NCBI RefSeq assembly: GCF_014654205.1
Contig: NZ_BNAW01000033.1
Coordinates: forward strand, 1 to 64,000
Direction: 5' to 3'
Length of the DNA: 64,000 nt
DNA from: Amycolatopsis bullii
GTDB taxonomy: Bacteria > Actinomycetota > Actinomycetes > Mycobacteriales > Pseudonocardiaceae
The notes under the pieces were generated by a model that saw only the letters and a list, made by a program, of their open reading frames with translations, had not been told where the DNA came from and ran no database searches. Below are positions 15,078 through 23,704 of this stretch, one piece after another. The position numbers and the translations under genes were made by a program. Each line of letters begins with the position of its first letter. Position 1 is the first letter of the stretch.

Positions 15078-16274
15078 ATGACCATGGAAGCACTCGAAGG
15101 CCAGCTGACCGCCGACTTCTACAACTACGAGACGCTGCTGAGCGACGAAGAGCGCAAGCTGCTGGTGAAGGCCCGCGACTTCATGCGCACCGACGTCAAG
15201 CCGCTGGTGAACGAGAACTGGGAAGCCGGCACCTTCCCGAAGGAGCTCATCGGGATGTTCCGCGACAGCGGTCTCGCGGGCCTGCCCTACGAGGGCTACG
15301 GCGAACACAAGCCCGAGGTCAGCCACCTGCTCACCGGCATGATGGCGATGGAGATGAGCCGCACGGACGCGTCGGTGGCGACCTTCTTCGGTGTCCACAA
15401 CGGACTCGCGATGTACTCGATCTACAGCGGGGGCAGCCAGGAACAGCGTGACCGCTGGCTCCCGGAGATGGCCGCGATGGACAAGATCGGCGCGTTCGCG
15501 ATGACCGAGCCGCTCGGCGGGTCCGACGTCGCGGGCGGCATGCGCACCACCGCGAAGCGTGATGGAGATTCTTGGGTCCTCAACGGCGCCAAGAAGTGGA
15601 TCGGCAACGCGACTTTCGCCGACTACGTCGTGGTGTGGGCGCGTGACCTCGACGACAACCACGTCAAGGGCTTCGTCGTCGAGAAGGGCACGCCGGGCTT
15701 CGTGGCGGAGAAGATCCAGGGCAAGACGGCCTTCCGGATCGTCGAAAACGCCGAAATCACCCTGACCGACGTCCGGGTGCCGGAGGAGAACCGCCTGCAG
15801 GGCATCAACTCCTTCCGCGACGTCGCCGAGATCCTGCGCGCCACCCGCGGCGGCGTGGCCTGGCAGGCACTGGGCGTGATGGTCGGCGCCTACGAGCTCG
15901 CGCTGGACTACGCCAAGGAGCGCAAGCAGTTCGGCCGTCCGATCGCCCGCTTCCAGCTGGTGCAGGACCTGCTCGTGAAGAGCCTCGGCAACATCACCGC
16001 ATCCTGGGGCATGCTGGTGCAGCTCGCCCGGCTGCAGGACGCGGGGATCTTCCAGGACGAGCACTCGTCGCTGGCCAAGGCGTTCGTCACCGCGCGGATG
16101 CGCGAGGTGGTCGCCTGGAGCCGGGAGATCTTCGGCGGCAACGGGATCGTGCTCGACTACGACGTCGCGCGGTTCTTCGCCGACGCCGAGGCGATCTACT
16201 CCTTCGAGGGCACGCGGGAGATGAACACCCTGATCGTCGGCAAGGCGATCACCGGGCAGAGCGCCTTCGTGTGA
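15078..16274 (+). CDS. Acyl-CoA dehydrogenase, glutaryl-CoA dehydrogenase-like
   Basis: 398 residues. FAD/acyl-CoA features: IGAFAMTEPLGGSDVAGGM, GAKKWIGNATFADYVVVWAR, and the C-terminal FGGNGIVLDYDVARFFADAE followed by SFEGTREMNTLIVGKAITG. The catalytic base is about Glu377 in FEGTRE, a placement shared with glutaryl-CoA dehydrogenase. It introduces the 2,3 double bond into the acyl-CoA and passes electrons to ETF. Last gene of the operon, 1 nt after the previous stop. Confidence 0.93.
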   Translation: MTMEALEGQLTADFYNYETLLSDEERKLLVKARDFMRTDVKPLVNENWEAGTFPKELIGMFRDSGLAGLPYEGYGEHKPEVSHLLTGMMAMEMSRTDASVATFFGVHNGLAMYSIYSGGSQEQRDRWLPEMAAMDKIGAFAMTEPLGGSDVAGGMRTTAKRDGDSWVLNGAKKWIGNATFADYVVVWARDLDDNHVKGFVVEKGTPGFVAEKIQGKTAFRIVENAEITLTDVRVPEENRLQGINSFRDVAEILRATRGGVAWQALGVMVGAYELALDYAKERKQFGRPIARFQLVQDLLVKSLGNITASWGMLVQLARLQDAGIFQDEHSSLAKAFVTARMREVVAWSREIFGGNGIVLDYDVARFFADAEAIYSFEGTREMNTLIVGKAITGQSAFV

Positions 16275-16278
16275 GTCT

Positions 16279-17502
16279 CTAGTTCACGCAGCCGGCGGCC
16301 GTACTGGCCGCCGGCTGTTTCGTGTCCGAACTGTTCGAAGTGTCCGAAGCGCCCGGCGCCTTCGTGCCGGTGGCGGCCACCGGCTTCACGCCGCCGGGCG
16401 TGTCGTCACCCGAAGCCTGGACCGCCGCGGTGCTGATCGCCGTGCGGACGAACTGCTGGACCTGCGCCGGGTCGACCTTGACCGCGTCGCCGTCGGACGG
16501 CGTGGCCAGCGAAAGGCTCTGCACCGGGATGGTGGCGAACGCGATCGCGCCCGAGGTCATCCCCCGCAGCTGCTGGGCGAAGCTCAGGATGTCCCATCCC
16601 CGGTCCAGCACCACGGAACCCTGCACCGCGCCGACCAGCGAGCCCAGCTTCGCCGGGTCGGTGAACGTGCCCGCGCTCAGCACCTTCTTCGCCATCCCCG
16701 ACAGGAACGCCTGCTGGCGCGCGATGCGGTCGAGGTCGCCGTTGGTCAGCCCGTGGCGCTGGCGGACGAAGGCGAGCGCCTGCGACCCGGACAGCGTCTG
16801 CGGACCGGCCGGGAAGTCCGCGCCGGAGTAGCTGTCGTGCACCGGTGCCTTGAGGCAGACCTCGACGCCGCCGACGGCCTGCGACAGCGCGTCGAAGCCC
16901 GCGAGGTTGATCGCCGCGTAGTGGTTGATCGTCAGCCCGGTGAACTTCTCGACGGTCTGGATCGCCGTCTTCGCGCCGGCCTCGTTCGCCGCCACCTCCA
17001 GTTGCGCGCCGGACAGCCCCTGGGCGCGCAGGCCGGACATCGCGGCGTTCTTGCCGCGGCTGTAGGCCGAGTTGATCTTGTGCTTGCCGTACCCGCCCGC
17101 GATGTCCACATAGGAATCGCGCGGGATCGAGATCGCGGTGGCCGCGGCGCCGCCGGCCGGGATGTGGACGACGATCATCGTGTCGGTGGTATCGCCGCCG
17201 TCGTCGCCGCTACCGGCGTGGAGCGCGTCGAGCACGTTCTGTGGCAACGGGTTGCCGTACGCGTCGGTCCGCGCGTCGATCCCGACGAGCAGGATGTTCT
17301 GGGCGACCTTCAGCGGCTCACCGGCCGGGGTGTCGTCGTTGTCGATCTGCGCGGCCGGCGGGATGACGTCGGCGGTGACGATGCCGGCGTCGAGGGTGCT
17401 CAGCTGCGTCCACAGGTAGCCGGTGGCGCCGAGCACCGCCGTCGAGACGACGCCGAGCGCGACCCGGCGGCCGATCCGGTGCCCCCGCGACGACAACAGC
17501 AC
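16279..17502 (-). CDS. LytR-CpsA-Psr (LCP) family cell-wall glycopolymer ligase
   Basis: 407 residues. An N-terminal membrane anchor (VALGVVSTAVLGATGYLW) is followed by the LCP catalytic domain: NILLVGIDARTD, GDTTDTMIVVHIP, AISIPRDSYVDIAG, KINSAYSRG, the conserved GGVEVCLKAPV and FVRQRHGLTNGDLDRIARQQ. LCP enzymes transfer polyprenyl-linked glycans such as arabinogalactan to peptidoglycan. The C-terminal 55 residues are a low-complexity Ser/Thr/Ala tail. DprE2, another cell-wall arabinan gene, is the next coding gene. Confidence 0.93.
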   Translation of the reverse strand: MLLSSRGHRIGRRVALGVVSTAVLGATGYLWTQLSTLDAGIVTADVIPPAAQIDNDDTPAGEPLKVAQNILLVGIDARTDAYGNPLPQNVLDALHAGSGDDGGDTTDTMIVVHIPAGGAAATAISIPRDSYVDIAGGYGKHKINSAYSRGKNAAMSGLRAQGLSGAQLEVAANEAGAKTAIQTVEKFTGLTINHYAAINLAGFDALSQAVGGVEVCLKAPVHDSYSGADFPAGPQTLSGSQALAFVRQRHGLTNGDLDRIARQQAFLSGMAKKVLSAGTFTDPAKLGSLVGAVQGSVVLDRGWDILSFAQQLRGMTSGAIAFATIPVQSLSLATPSDGDAVKVDPAQVQQFVRTAISTAAVQASGDDTPGGVKPVAATGTKAPGASDTSNSSDTKQPAASTAAGCVN

Positions 17503-17713
17503 GGCTTTCCCCTTTTGCTTCCCTGTGGTGGTTCCCCCTCTTCGAGGATCACCGCGTTAGCTGGGAATCAGCTGAGAAAGTTGTCGGAAACCTGTGACGC
17601 TAGCCGATCGGCCGAGCGGAATCGCCGCGCCTGGCCCGATTTTGCCACGCACGGTGAGGACACGCGCACGGGAAAGTGCTGTGGCGCCAGCCACAGCGGT
17701 CCATGCAATCGCG

Positions 17714-18457
17714 TCACCGCGGCAGTTTGCGCCAGATCGCGCGCGGCAGGAGGCGCATGGCGAAGAAGACCGGACGGAGTATTCCGGGCACCCAGACGAC
17801 CCCGCGGCCGCGGCGCAGCGCGGCCACGGTCGCCTCGGCCACCTGATCCGGGGTGCTGGAGAACGGCGCCGGCGGCATGCCTTCGGTCATCCGGCCGATG
17901 ACGAACCCGGGGCGGACGAGCACCAGCTGGACACCGGAGCCGTGCAAGGCGTCGGCGAGGCCGCTCGCGAAGCCGTCGAGACCGGCCTTCGCCGAGCCGT
18001 AGACGTAGTTCGCGCGGCGCACCCGCACCCCGGCCACCGAGGAGAACACCACGAGCCGGCCGTGCCCCTGCGCGCGCAACAGGTTCGCCGCGTGGGTCAG
18101 CACGCCGACCTGGGCGACGTAGTCGGTGTGCACGATCGCGGCGGCGTGCGCGGCGTCGCGCTCCGCACGTGCCTGGTCGCCGAGGATGCCGAAGGCGAGC
18201 ACGACGGTTTCGAGCGGTCCGTGCTCGGCCGCCACCTTCTCCAGGAAGGACTCGTGCGCGGCGAGGTCGTCGGCGTCGAACCCGGCCGTTTCGACCGTCT
18301 CGGCACCGGCCTCGCGCAGCGCGGCGACCTCCGCGGTCAGGTCCGCACCCGGCCGCGCGGCCAGCACGAACCGCCGGACGTCCCCGCTGACCAGGCGTTT
18401 CGCGACGGCCAGGCCGATTTCGCTGCGTCCGCCGAGCACCAATACCGTTCCGCTCAC
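17714..18457 (-). CDS. dprE2: Decaprenylphosphoryl-2-keto-ribose reductase
   Basis: 247 residues from the GTG at 18455-18457 (VSGTVLVLGGRSEIG). This short-chain dehydrogenase has the DprE2-specific marks VRRANYVYGSAKAGLDGF (YxxxK active site) and the C-terminus LLPRAIWRKLPR. With DprE1 it epimerises decaprenylphosphoryl ribose to arabinose, the donor for cell-wall arabinan. In mycobacteria dprE1 is adjacent; here no dprE1 lies in the flanking genes. It is divergent from the sigma gene at 18497, 39 bp away. Confidence 0.92.
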   Translation of the reverse strand: MSGTVLVLGGRSEIGLAVAKRLVSGDVRRFVLAARPGADLTAEVAALREAGAETVETAGFDADDLAAHESFLEKVAAEHGPLETVVLAFGILGDQARAERDAAHAAAIVHTDYVAQVGVLTHAANLLRAQGHGRLVVFSSVAGVRVRRANYVYGSAKAGLDGFASGLADALHGSGVQLVLVRPGFVIGRMTEGMPPAPFSSTPDQVAEATVAALRRGRGVVWVPGILRPVFFAMRLLPRAIWRKLPR

Positions 18458-18496
18458 CCGAGCAGTGTCCCAGCCCGGGTGCGCTAGCGTGCCGGG

Positions 18497-19510
18497 GTGG
18501 GTCAGGACTTCGAGACGCTCGTCGAACAGCACCGCCGCGAGATCCAGGTGCACTGCTACCGGATGCTCGGTTCCCTGGCCGATGCCGAAGACCTCACGCA
18601 GGAGACGTTCCTGCGCGCGTGGAAGGGCCGCGACGGGTTCGAGGGCCGGGCGAGCGTGCGCACCTGGCTCTACCGGATCGCGACGAACGCGTGCCTCGAC
18701 GTGCTCGCCCGCCGTCCGCGGCGCGTGCTGCCCGACCAGCTCGGCCCGGCCGGGGAGCCGGTCGGCCCGATCGAGGCCGCCGACCTGCCGTGGCTCGAGC
18801 CGTACCCGGACCGGCTGCTCGAGAGCGCGGGCCCGGACGACGCCGTCGTCGAGCGGGAAACCATCGAGCTCGCCTACCTCGCCGCCGTCCAGTACCTGCC
18901 GCCGCGCCAGCGGGCGGCGCTGATCCTGCGGGACGTGCTCGGCTGGTCGGCGAAGGAGGCGGCGGCGTCGCTGGAGACGAGCGTGGCATCGGCCAACAGC
19001 GCGCTCCAGCGGGCGCGGGCGACGTTGCGTGAGCGGTTGCCCGCGCGGCGTGCCGAGTGGACGGTCGGCGACCCGACGGCCGAGGAAACGGCGCTGCTCA
19101 AGCGGTTCATCGCCGCGTACGAGGCCGGCGACGTGTCGGCGGTGGCCCGGCTGCTGCACGAAGACGCCCAGGCGATCATGCCGCCGTACACGTTGTGGTT
19201 CGGCAACCGCGCTTCGATCGCCCGAGCGCTCTCGTTCTCGCTGGACCCGGCGTCGCCGGACTGCGTCGGGCGGTTCCGGATGCGGCCGGTGCGCGCCAAC
19301 CGCCAGCCGGCGGTGGCCACTTACCTGCGGCGTCCGGGAGAGCACGATCACCGGTGGTTCGGGGTCACGCTGCTCACGATCGAGGACGGGCTGATCACGG
19401 CGATGGCCGCGTTCGAGTCGGCCACGGCGGCGGCGTGGGGCCTGCCGGAGACGTGGCCGGGAGAGCACGAAGGCCACGCACCCGGGGAAAAGATGCAAAA
19501 CCGCGCATAG
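18497..19510 (+). CDS. ECF sigma factor with C-terminal SnoaL domain (SigG-like)
   Basis: 337 residues. Sigma region 2: REIQVHCYRMLGSLADAEDL then QETFLRAWKGRDGFEGRA; region 4: LPPRQRAALILRDVLGWSAK. A SnoaL-like domain follows from about residue 190 (LLKRFIAAYEAGDVSAVARL), ending in a short tail. This layout is typical of SigG/SigX5-type ECF factors, in which the extra domain modulates activity and no classical anti-sigma factor is needed. None is encoded next to it. Confidence 0.92.
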   Translation: MGQDFETLVEQHRREIQVHCYRMLGSLADAEDLTQETFLRAWKGRDGFEGRASVRTWLYRIATNACLDVLARRPRRVLPDQLGPAGEPVGPIEAADLPWLEPYPDRLLESAGPDDAVVERETIELAYLAAVQYLPPRQRAALILRDVLGWSAKEAAASLETSVASANSALQRARATLRERLPARRAEWTVGDPTAEETALLKRFIAAYEAGDVSAVARLLHEDAQAIMPPYTLWFGNRASIARALSFSLDPASPDCVGRFRMRPVRANRQPAVATYLRRPGEHDHRWFGVTLLTIEDGLITAMAAFESATAAAWGLPETWPGEHEGHAPGEKMQNRA

Positions 19511-19529
19511 ATATCGCGCGCAGAAAAAA

Positions 19530-19568
19530 GCCCGGGTGGGTGATTCACGCGGAATCACCCACCCGGGC
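19530..19568 (-). terminator. Strong intrinsic terminator for whiB
   Basis: A perfect 17-bp stem GCCCGGGTGGGTGATTC (19530-19546) pairs with 19552-19568 around a 5-nt loop. On the minus strand the stem is followed by a run of six T (plus-strand A-run at 19524-19529), so it terminates the whiB transcript arriving from the right. It may also stop read-through from the sigma gene. Confidence 0.88.
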
Positions 19569-19648
19569 GCGCACACGGCCGATTCGGATTTACTCCGTTT
19601 TCGGGGGTTGTGCTCGAGGCCGCCGGGAAGAGGTCACCGGGGCGGCGG

Positions 19649-19912
19649 TCAGGCCACTCGGTGCCGCTGCGGCGCGGTGCGCACCAGCCTGCGGCGTTCG
19701 TCCGCGGTGGTGCCGCCGAAGACGCCGTGGTCAAGGCCGTTGTCGAGCGCGTAGCCGAGGCATTCGGCGCGCACGGGGCAGCGCGCGCACACGGCCTTCG
19801 CCTGCGCCGTCTGCCGGGCGCCGGGGCCGACCTCGGAGATCGGGAAGAACAGTTCCGGGTCCTCGTCCTTGCAGGCCGCGAGTTCCGCCCAGCCCGTCAT
19901 CGTGGCTTCCAT
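19649..19912 (-). CDS. WhiB-family iron-sulfur regulator
   Basis: 87 residues. Four cysteines at 14, 42, 45 and 51 (LAACKDEDPELFFP and VCARCPVRAEC) can ligate a 4Fe-4S cluster. The GVFGG turn and basic tail TTADERRRLVRT form the DNA-contact region. Size and pattern are near WhiB1-type proteins, which bind the principal sigma factor. It has an AGGAGG about 12 nt upstream, a long upstream region of about 500 bp and its own strong terminator, so it is monocistronic. Confidence 0.95.
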   Translation of the reverse strand: MEATMTGWAELAACKDEDPELFFPISEVGPGARQTAQAKAVCARCPVRAECLGYALDNGLDHGVFGGTTADERRRLVRTAPQRHRVA

Positions 19913-20418
19913 TTCCTTCGTTCACCTCCTATCTCTTACTGCTTCCCATTGTTGGGGCGCGTCAACCGACTTAACCGCGGCGGACGCGCGAGCGTATCCG
20001 CTTGGGTCAAGGAGGTTTTGGCTTCGGTCCCCGGCTCACCCTCCGGGCAACCAAGACTGCAACACATGAGAGTACGCCTTTCTTCCGGGGATCTCGATGT
20101 CGATCACGTCACCCGATCGGCGAGGTCTGCGGCCGCCGACGGGCCCCGGACCGGGTGTCACCGGTCCGCTTCCTTGTTGTCCGGGAGGGGTTTCCGGTCG
20201 GGAGTGATCGAAACGTGGCCGTCGGGAACGCGGTCCGCCGCGTGTCCGGAACTCGCCGTTCGCGGCCGGTGACACGGACGTGCGCGCGGCCTTCGTCACC
20301 AGCCGTCACCGAGGCAACGCGGTGCATTACTCCTCCCGAGCAGTCTTGACCGGATCGTTACACGTGGCGGTCACCTCAGCGCACCTGTCCTTGTGAGGGC
20401 GAGGGGTGGTGGGGTGCC
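19913..20418. other. Long intergenic region between whiB and two sigma genes
   Basis: About 505 bp without a convincing gene. Open frames here have arginine-rich compositions typical of non-coding high-GC DNA. It must contain the divergent promoters of whiB and of the sigma pair. TTGACC at 20347-20352 resembles a -35 element for the rightward genes, but no clear -10 follows at the right distance. No riboswitch or RNA gene was recognised. Confidence 0.5.
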
Positions 20419-20907
20419 GTGTGCGGTCACGACGAGTTCGACGCGTTCTTCCGCGCCGACTTCCCGGCCCTCGTGGCGTTCCTCTGCAAGGCCGGGTTCG
20501 AGGTCGAGACGGCGCGGGACGTCGCCGCCGAGGCGATGCTGCACGCGCTGGAGGCGTGGCCGATCGTCGAGGACCCGCGGGCCTGGGTGCGCCGGGTCGC
20601 CGGGCGGCTCATCGAGGCCCCGGGCGACGCGCGGACGGACTGGGCACTGGCGGGCGACCCGCGGGACGACGAGAAGCTCGCGGGGCTGGTCGAGCAGCAC
20701 GCGGGCCTCATCGAGCTGCTTTCCGCCCTCCCGGGCAAGCAGCGGATGGTCCTGGCGTGGTCGCTCGACGGGTTCACGCCGTCCCAGATCGCCGAGGCGC
20801 TCCGGGTCGCCCCCGCGACCGTCCGGTCCACCCTCCGCCACGTGCGGGAACGCCTCAGGCGACTCCGGGCCGCCCGGCCCGGTGACCAGCGGGACAGGAA
20901 AAGGTGA
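20419..20907 (+). CDS. Small ECF-type sigma factor
   Basis: 162 residues from GTG at 20419. It has a region-2-like segment (FDAFFRADFPALVAFLCKAG to DPRAWVRRVAGRLI) and a clear region 4 (LSALPGKQRMVLAWSLDGFT, then SQIAEALRVAPATVRSTLRH). The region 2 helix lacks the usual DAEDLVQ motif, having ETARDVAAEAM instead, so promoter opening may be atypical. It overlaps the ShbA-like gene by 4 nt (GTGA); two different sigma factors are thus made from one coupled transcript. Confidence 0.82.
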   Translation: MCGHDEFDAFFRADFPALVAFLCKAGFEVETARDVAAEAMLHALEAWPIVEDPRAWVRRVAGRLIEAPGDARTDWALAGDPRDDEKLAGLVEQHAGLIELLSALPGKQRMVLAWSLDGFTPSQIAEALRVAPATVRSTLRHVRERLRRLRAARPGDQRDRKR

Positions 20908-21650
20908 GCGAAATGCCGGCAACCGAGTACGGGGATCGGGCGATCACCGAGCAGCTGCGGGAGTCCAACGCCGCCCTGCATGACTCGCTGCGCGCCGGGC
21001 TCGACGTGGAGGGCACCCTGCTGCGGGTGCGCAGCCGGGCGCTGGTCCGCAAGATCGCGGCGACGCAGCCGGCCGAAGCGTTCCCGCCGCACTGGCGGCG
21101 CCACGACGAGCCGGTCGCCGCCGCGGCCGCCGGTGACGACGCCGCGACCGCGCGCCTGCTCGCCACCATCCGCCCGCTGGTGGTGCGCTACTGCCGGGCC
21201 CGCGTCGGACGGCACGAGCGGTCGTTCGCTTCGGCCGACGACGTCGCCCAGGAAGTCTGCCTCGCCGTGTTGACGGCGCTGCCGTCCTACCACGACCAGG
21301 GCCGCCCGTTCCTCGCGTTCGTCTACGGCATCGCCCAGCACAAGGTGGCCGACGCCCACCGCGCGGCGGCCCGCAACCGCGCCGACCCGGTGCCCGAAGT
21401 GCCGGACGGCGTCAGCGACACAGTCGGTCCGGAGCAGCGGGTGCTGCGCTTCGAGCTGAACGAGCGGCTCGGCCGGCTGCTGGACGTGCTGCCGCCGAAG
21501 CAGCGGGAGATCGTCGTGCTGCGGGTGGTGGTCGGGCTCTCGGCGGAGGAAACCGCCGCTGCGGTGGGGTCCACACCGGGCGCTGTGCGGGTGGCGCAGC
21601 ACCGCGCGCTGGGTCGGTTGCGCCGCCTGTTGACGGGTGACGAAGTGTAA
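20904..21650 (+). CDS. ShbA/SigD-like RNA polymerase sigma factor
   Basis: 248 residues from a GTG overlapping the previous stop. The N-terminal 70 residues precede region 2 (LATIRPLVVRYCRARVGR, SADDVAQEVCLAVLTALPSY and FVYGIAQHKVADAHRAAARN). Region 4 is LLDVLPPKQREIVVLRVVVG with ETAAAVGSTPGAVRVAQHRA. This matches ShbA of Streptomyces, which drives the principal sigma gene, and mycobacterial SigD. The membrane anti-sigma partner often found after sigD (RsdA) is absent; a LysR gene on the other strand follows. Confidence 0.9.
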   Translation: MSEMPATEYGDRAITEQLRESNAALHDSLRAGLDVEGTLLRVRSRALVRKIAATQPAEAFPPHWRRHDEPVAAAAAGDDAATARLLATIRPLVVRYCRARVGRHERSFASADDVAQEVCLAVLTALPSYHDQGRPFLAFVYGIAQHKVADAHRAAARNRADPVPEVPDGVSDTVGPEQRVLRFELNERLGRLLDVLPPKQREIVVLRVVVGLSAEETAAAVGSTPGAVRVAQHRALGRLRRLLTGDEV

Positions 21651-21699
21651 TTGGGAGCGAAGCTCCTCCATTGAGGGTGGCGGTGGGGGCATCGGAGGA

Positions 21700-22533
21700 C
21701 TAGCGCCGCACACGCTCCAAGATGAACTCCGCGAGCGCCGCCGCCGGGCCCTCCATCGACTCGCGCGCCAGCAGCACGAACTCGATGTCGCCCGGTTCGG
21801 GCAGGCCGTCGAGCTCGGCCAGGTCGGCCGGGACGAGGCTGCGCGCGTGCAGGGTGACGCCCAGCCCGGCCGCCGCCGCGGCGCGCAGGCCGGTCAAACT
21901 CGACGTCTGGCACGCCGCGCGCCACTCCAGGCCCGCGCGTTCGAGCACCTCCACCGCCAGCTGCCGCGTGATCGACGGCATCGGGTACTGCACCAGCGGC
22001 ACCGGGCGGCCGGGTTCCAGCACCGTGGCCGCCGACCCGATCCAGACCAGGGGCTCCCGCCAGAGCAGCCGGCCGTGGTGCGCGCCCGGACGGCGTTTGC
22101 CCAGCGCCAGGTCGAGCTGCCCGGAGCGCAGCCGCTGCGCCAGGACGTCCGACAGCTCGACGGTCAGTTCGACGTCCACCAGCGGGTGACTGCGGCGCAG
22201 CCGGTGCAGGATCTCCGGCAGCTCGCCGAGCGCGAAGTCCTCCGAGACGCCGAACCGCACGCGGCCGCGGAGTTCGGCGCCGCGGAAGTGCCGCTCCGCG
22301 CGTTCTTCGGTGTCGACGACGGTCTGCGCGAACCCGAGCATCGCCTGCCCGCGCGCGGTGAGCTCGACGGTGTGGGTGTCGCGGGCGAACAGCAGGCCGC
22401 CGGCGTCGCGCTCGAGCCGTCGCACGTGCTGGCTGACGGTCGGCTGCCCGACCCCGAGCCGCCGCGCGGCCGCGGTGAAGCTGCGCGTCTCGGCGACGGC
22501 GAGGAACGAACGGCACAGGCGCGGGTCCAGCAC
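21700..22533 (-). CDS. LysR-family transcriptional regulator
   Basis: 277 residues from a GTG at 22531-22533. The N-terminal winged helix is CRSFLAVAETRSFTAAARRL and VGQPTVSQHVRRLERDAGG; the co-inducer domain runs from about residue 88. It is divergent from an SBF-like transporter gene with two direct repeats between them. This arrangement predicts that the LysR protein activates the transporter in response to its substrate. Confidence 0.94.
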   Translation of the reverse strand: MLDPRLCRSFLAVAETRSFTAAARRLGVGQPTVSQHVRRLERDAGGLLFARDTHTVELTARGQAMLGFAQTVVDTEERAERHFRGAELRGRVRFGVSEDFALGELPEILHRLRRSHPLVDVELTVELSDVLAQRLRSGQLDLALGKRRPGAHHGRLLWREPLVWIGSAATVLEPGRPVPLVQYPMPSITRQLAVEVLERAGLEWRAACQTSSLTGLRAAAAAGLGVTLHARSLVPADLAELDGLPEPGDIEFVLLARESMEGPAAALAEFILERVRR

Positions 22534-22544
22534 CGGGGCAGCTT

Positions 22545-22592
22545 ATCGCGGTTCACGATGACAGTCAGTCCGGTCATCGGGGTTCACAATGA
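22545..22592. promoter_or_regulatory. Two direct repeats, probable LysR sites
   Basis: Seventeen-base repeats at 22545-22561 (ATCGCGGTTCACGATGA) and 22576-22592 (ATCGGGGTTCACAATGA) differ at two positions. They are spaced 31 bp start to start, about three helical turns, between the divergent LysR and transporter genes. That phasing suits a LysR tetramer. Confidence 0.7.
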
Positions 22593-22629
22593 GCGTGGCG
22601 TCGCCGAGAATTGCTGCGGAAGGAGATCC

Positions 22630-23604
22630 ATGTCCCGCATCCGGCTCGACCCGTTCGTCCTCGCCATCCTCGCCACCGTCGGCGTCGCCACCCTGCTGCC
22701 CGCCTCGGGCGCGGTGGCCGACGGCTTCGGCGTCGCCACCACGATTGCCGTCGGCCTCCTGTTCTTCCTGTACGGCGCCCGGTTGTCGACGCAGGAAGCC
22801 CTCGAAGGGCTGCGGCACTGGCGGCTGCACGCGGTGGTGCTCGCGGCGACGTTCGTCCTGTTCCCGCTGCTCGGCCTGGCCTTGTTCCTGCTGCCGCCGT
22901 CGGTGCTGCCCGCCCAGCTGGCGGCGGGGGTGCTGTTCCTGGCGGTGCTGCCCTCGACGGTGCAGTCGTCGATCGCGTTCACCTCGATCGCCCGCGGCAA
23001 CGTGGCCGCGGCGATCTGCAGCGCGTCGCTGTCCAACCTGGCCGGCATCGTGCTGACGCCACTGCTGGTCGCGCTGCTGCTGGCCGGGAAGGGCGCGGGC
23101 GTCGACGGTTCGGCGGTGCTCGGCATCGTGCTGCAGCTGCTGGCGCCGTTCGTGGCCGGCCAGCTCGCCCGCCGCTGGATCGGCGGCTGGATCACGCGCC
23201 ACGCGGCGCCGCTGAAGCTGGTCGACCGCGGCTCGATCCTCCTGGTGGTCTACACGGCGTTCAGCGCGGGCATGACCGAGGGCATCTGGCACCGGCTCGA
23301 CCTGGCGCACCTGCTGGTGCTGGTGGTGGTGTGCTGCGCGCTGCTCGCGGCGGTGCTGGCGGCGACGGGCCGGGGCGCCCGGCTGCTGGGCTTCGCCCGC
23401 GCGGACCGGATCACGATCGTGTTCTGCGGCTCGAAGAAGAGCCTGGCCAGCGGCCTGCCGATGGCGACGGTGCTGTTCGGGCACGCGCAGGTGGGACTGA
23501 TCGTGCTGCCGCTGATGCTGTTCCACCAGATCCAGCTGATCGTCTGCGCCACCCTGGCCCGGCGGTACGCGGCCGAGGAGCAGCGGGAGCTGGTGCGGGC
23601 CTGA
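22630..23604 (+). CDS. SBF-like (bile acid:sodium symporter/YfeH-type) transporter
   Basis: 324 residues from the ATG at 22630, with AGGAG just upstream. About ten hydrophobic segments are visible from VLAILATVGVATLLPASG to LIVLPLMLFHQIQLIVCA. Signatures of the SBF-like family are FFLYGARLSTQEALEGLRHW, LPSTVQSSIAFTSIARGN and FCGSKKSLASGLPMA. It should be an inner-membrane secondary transporter for an organic anion. The divergent LysR gene is the likely regulator. Confidence 0.92.
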   Translation: MSRIRLDPFVLAILATVGVATLLPASGAVADGFGVATTIAVGLLFFLYGARLSTQEALEGLRHWRLHAVVLAATFVLFPLLGLALFLLPPSVLPAQLAAGVLFLAVLPSTVQSSIAFTSIARGNVAAAICSASLSNLAGIVLTPLLVALLLAGKGAGVDGSAVLGIVLQLLAPFVAGQLARRWIGGWITRHAAPLKLVDRGSILLVVYTAFSAGMTEGIWHRLDLAHLLVLVVVCCALLAAVLAATGRGARLLGFARADRITIVFCGSKKSLASGLPMATVLFGHAQVGLIVLPLMLFHQIQLIVCATLARRYAAEEQRELVRA

Positions 23605-23704
23605 CCGGGGCGCCGCAAGTCCTTTGTGGAGGGTTGCGGCAACCACCGTCCAGCACGACCGGAGCGGAATCCGCGCTTTCGCCCGGCCCGCCAAGGCTTT
23701 TCCG

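Noticed and set aside
20002..20349. A 115-residue plus-strand frame between whiB and the sigma genes
   Set aside because: Arg/Pro/Thr-rich composition, no ribosome-binding site and no recognised domain; treated as intergenic.
19913..20418. Riboswitch or RNA thermometer in the whiB upstream region
   Set aside because: No known riboswitch consensus or convincing conserved helix could be recognised by eye.
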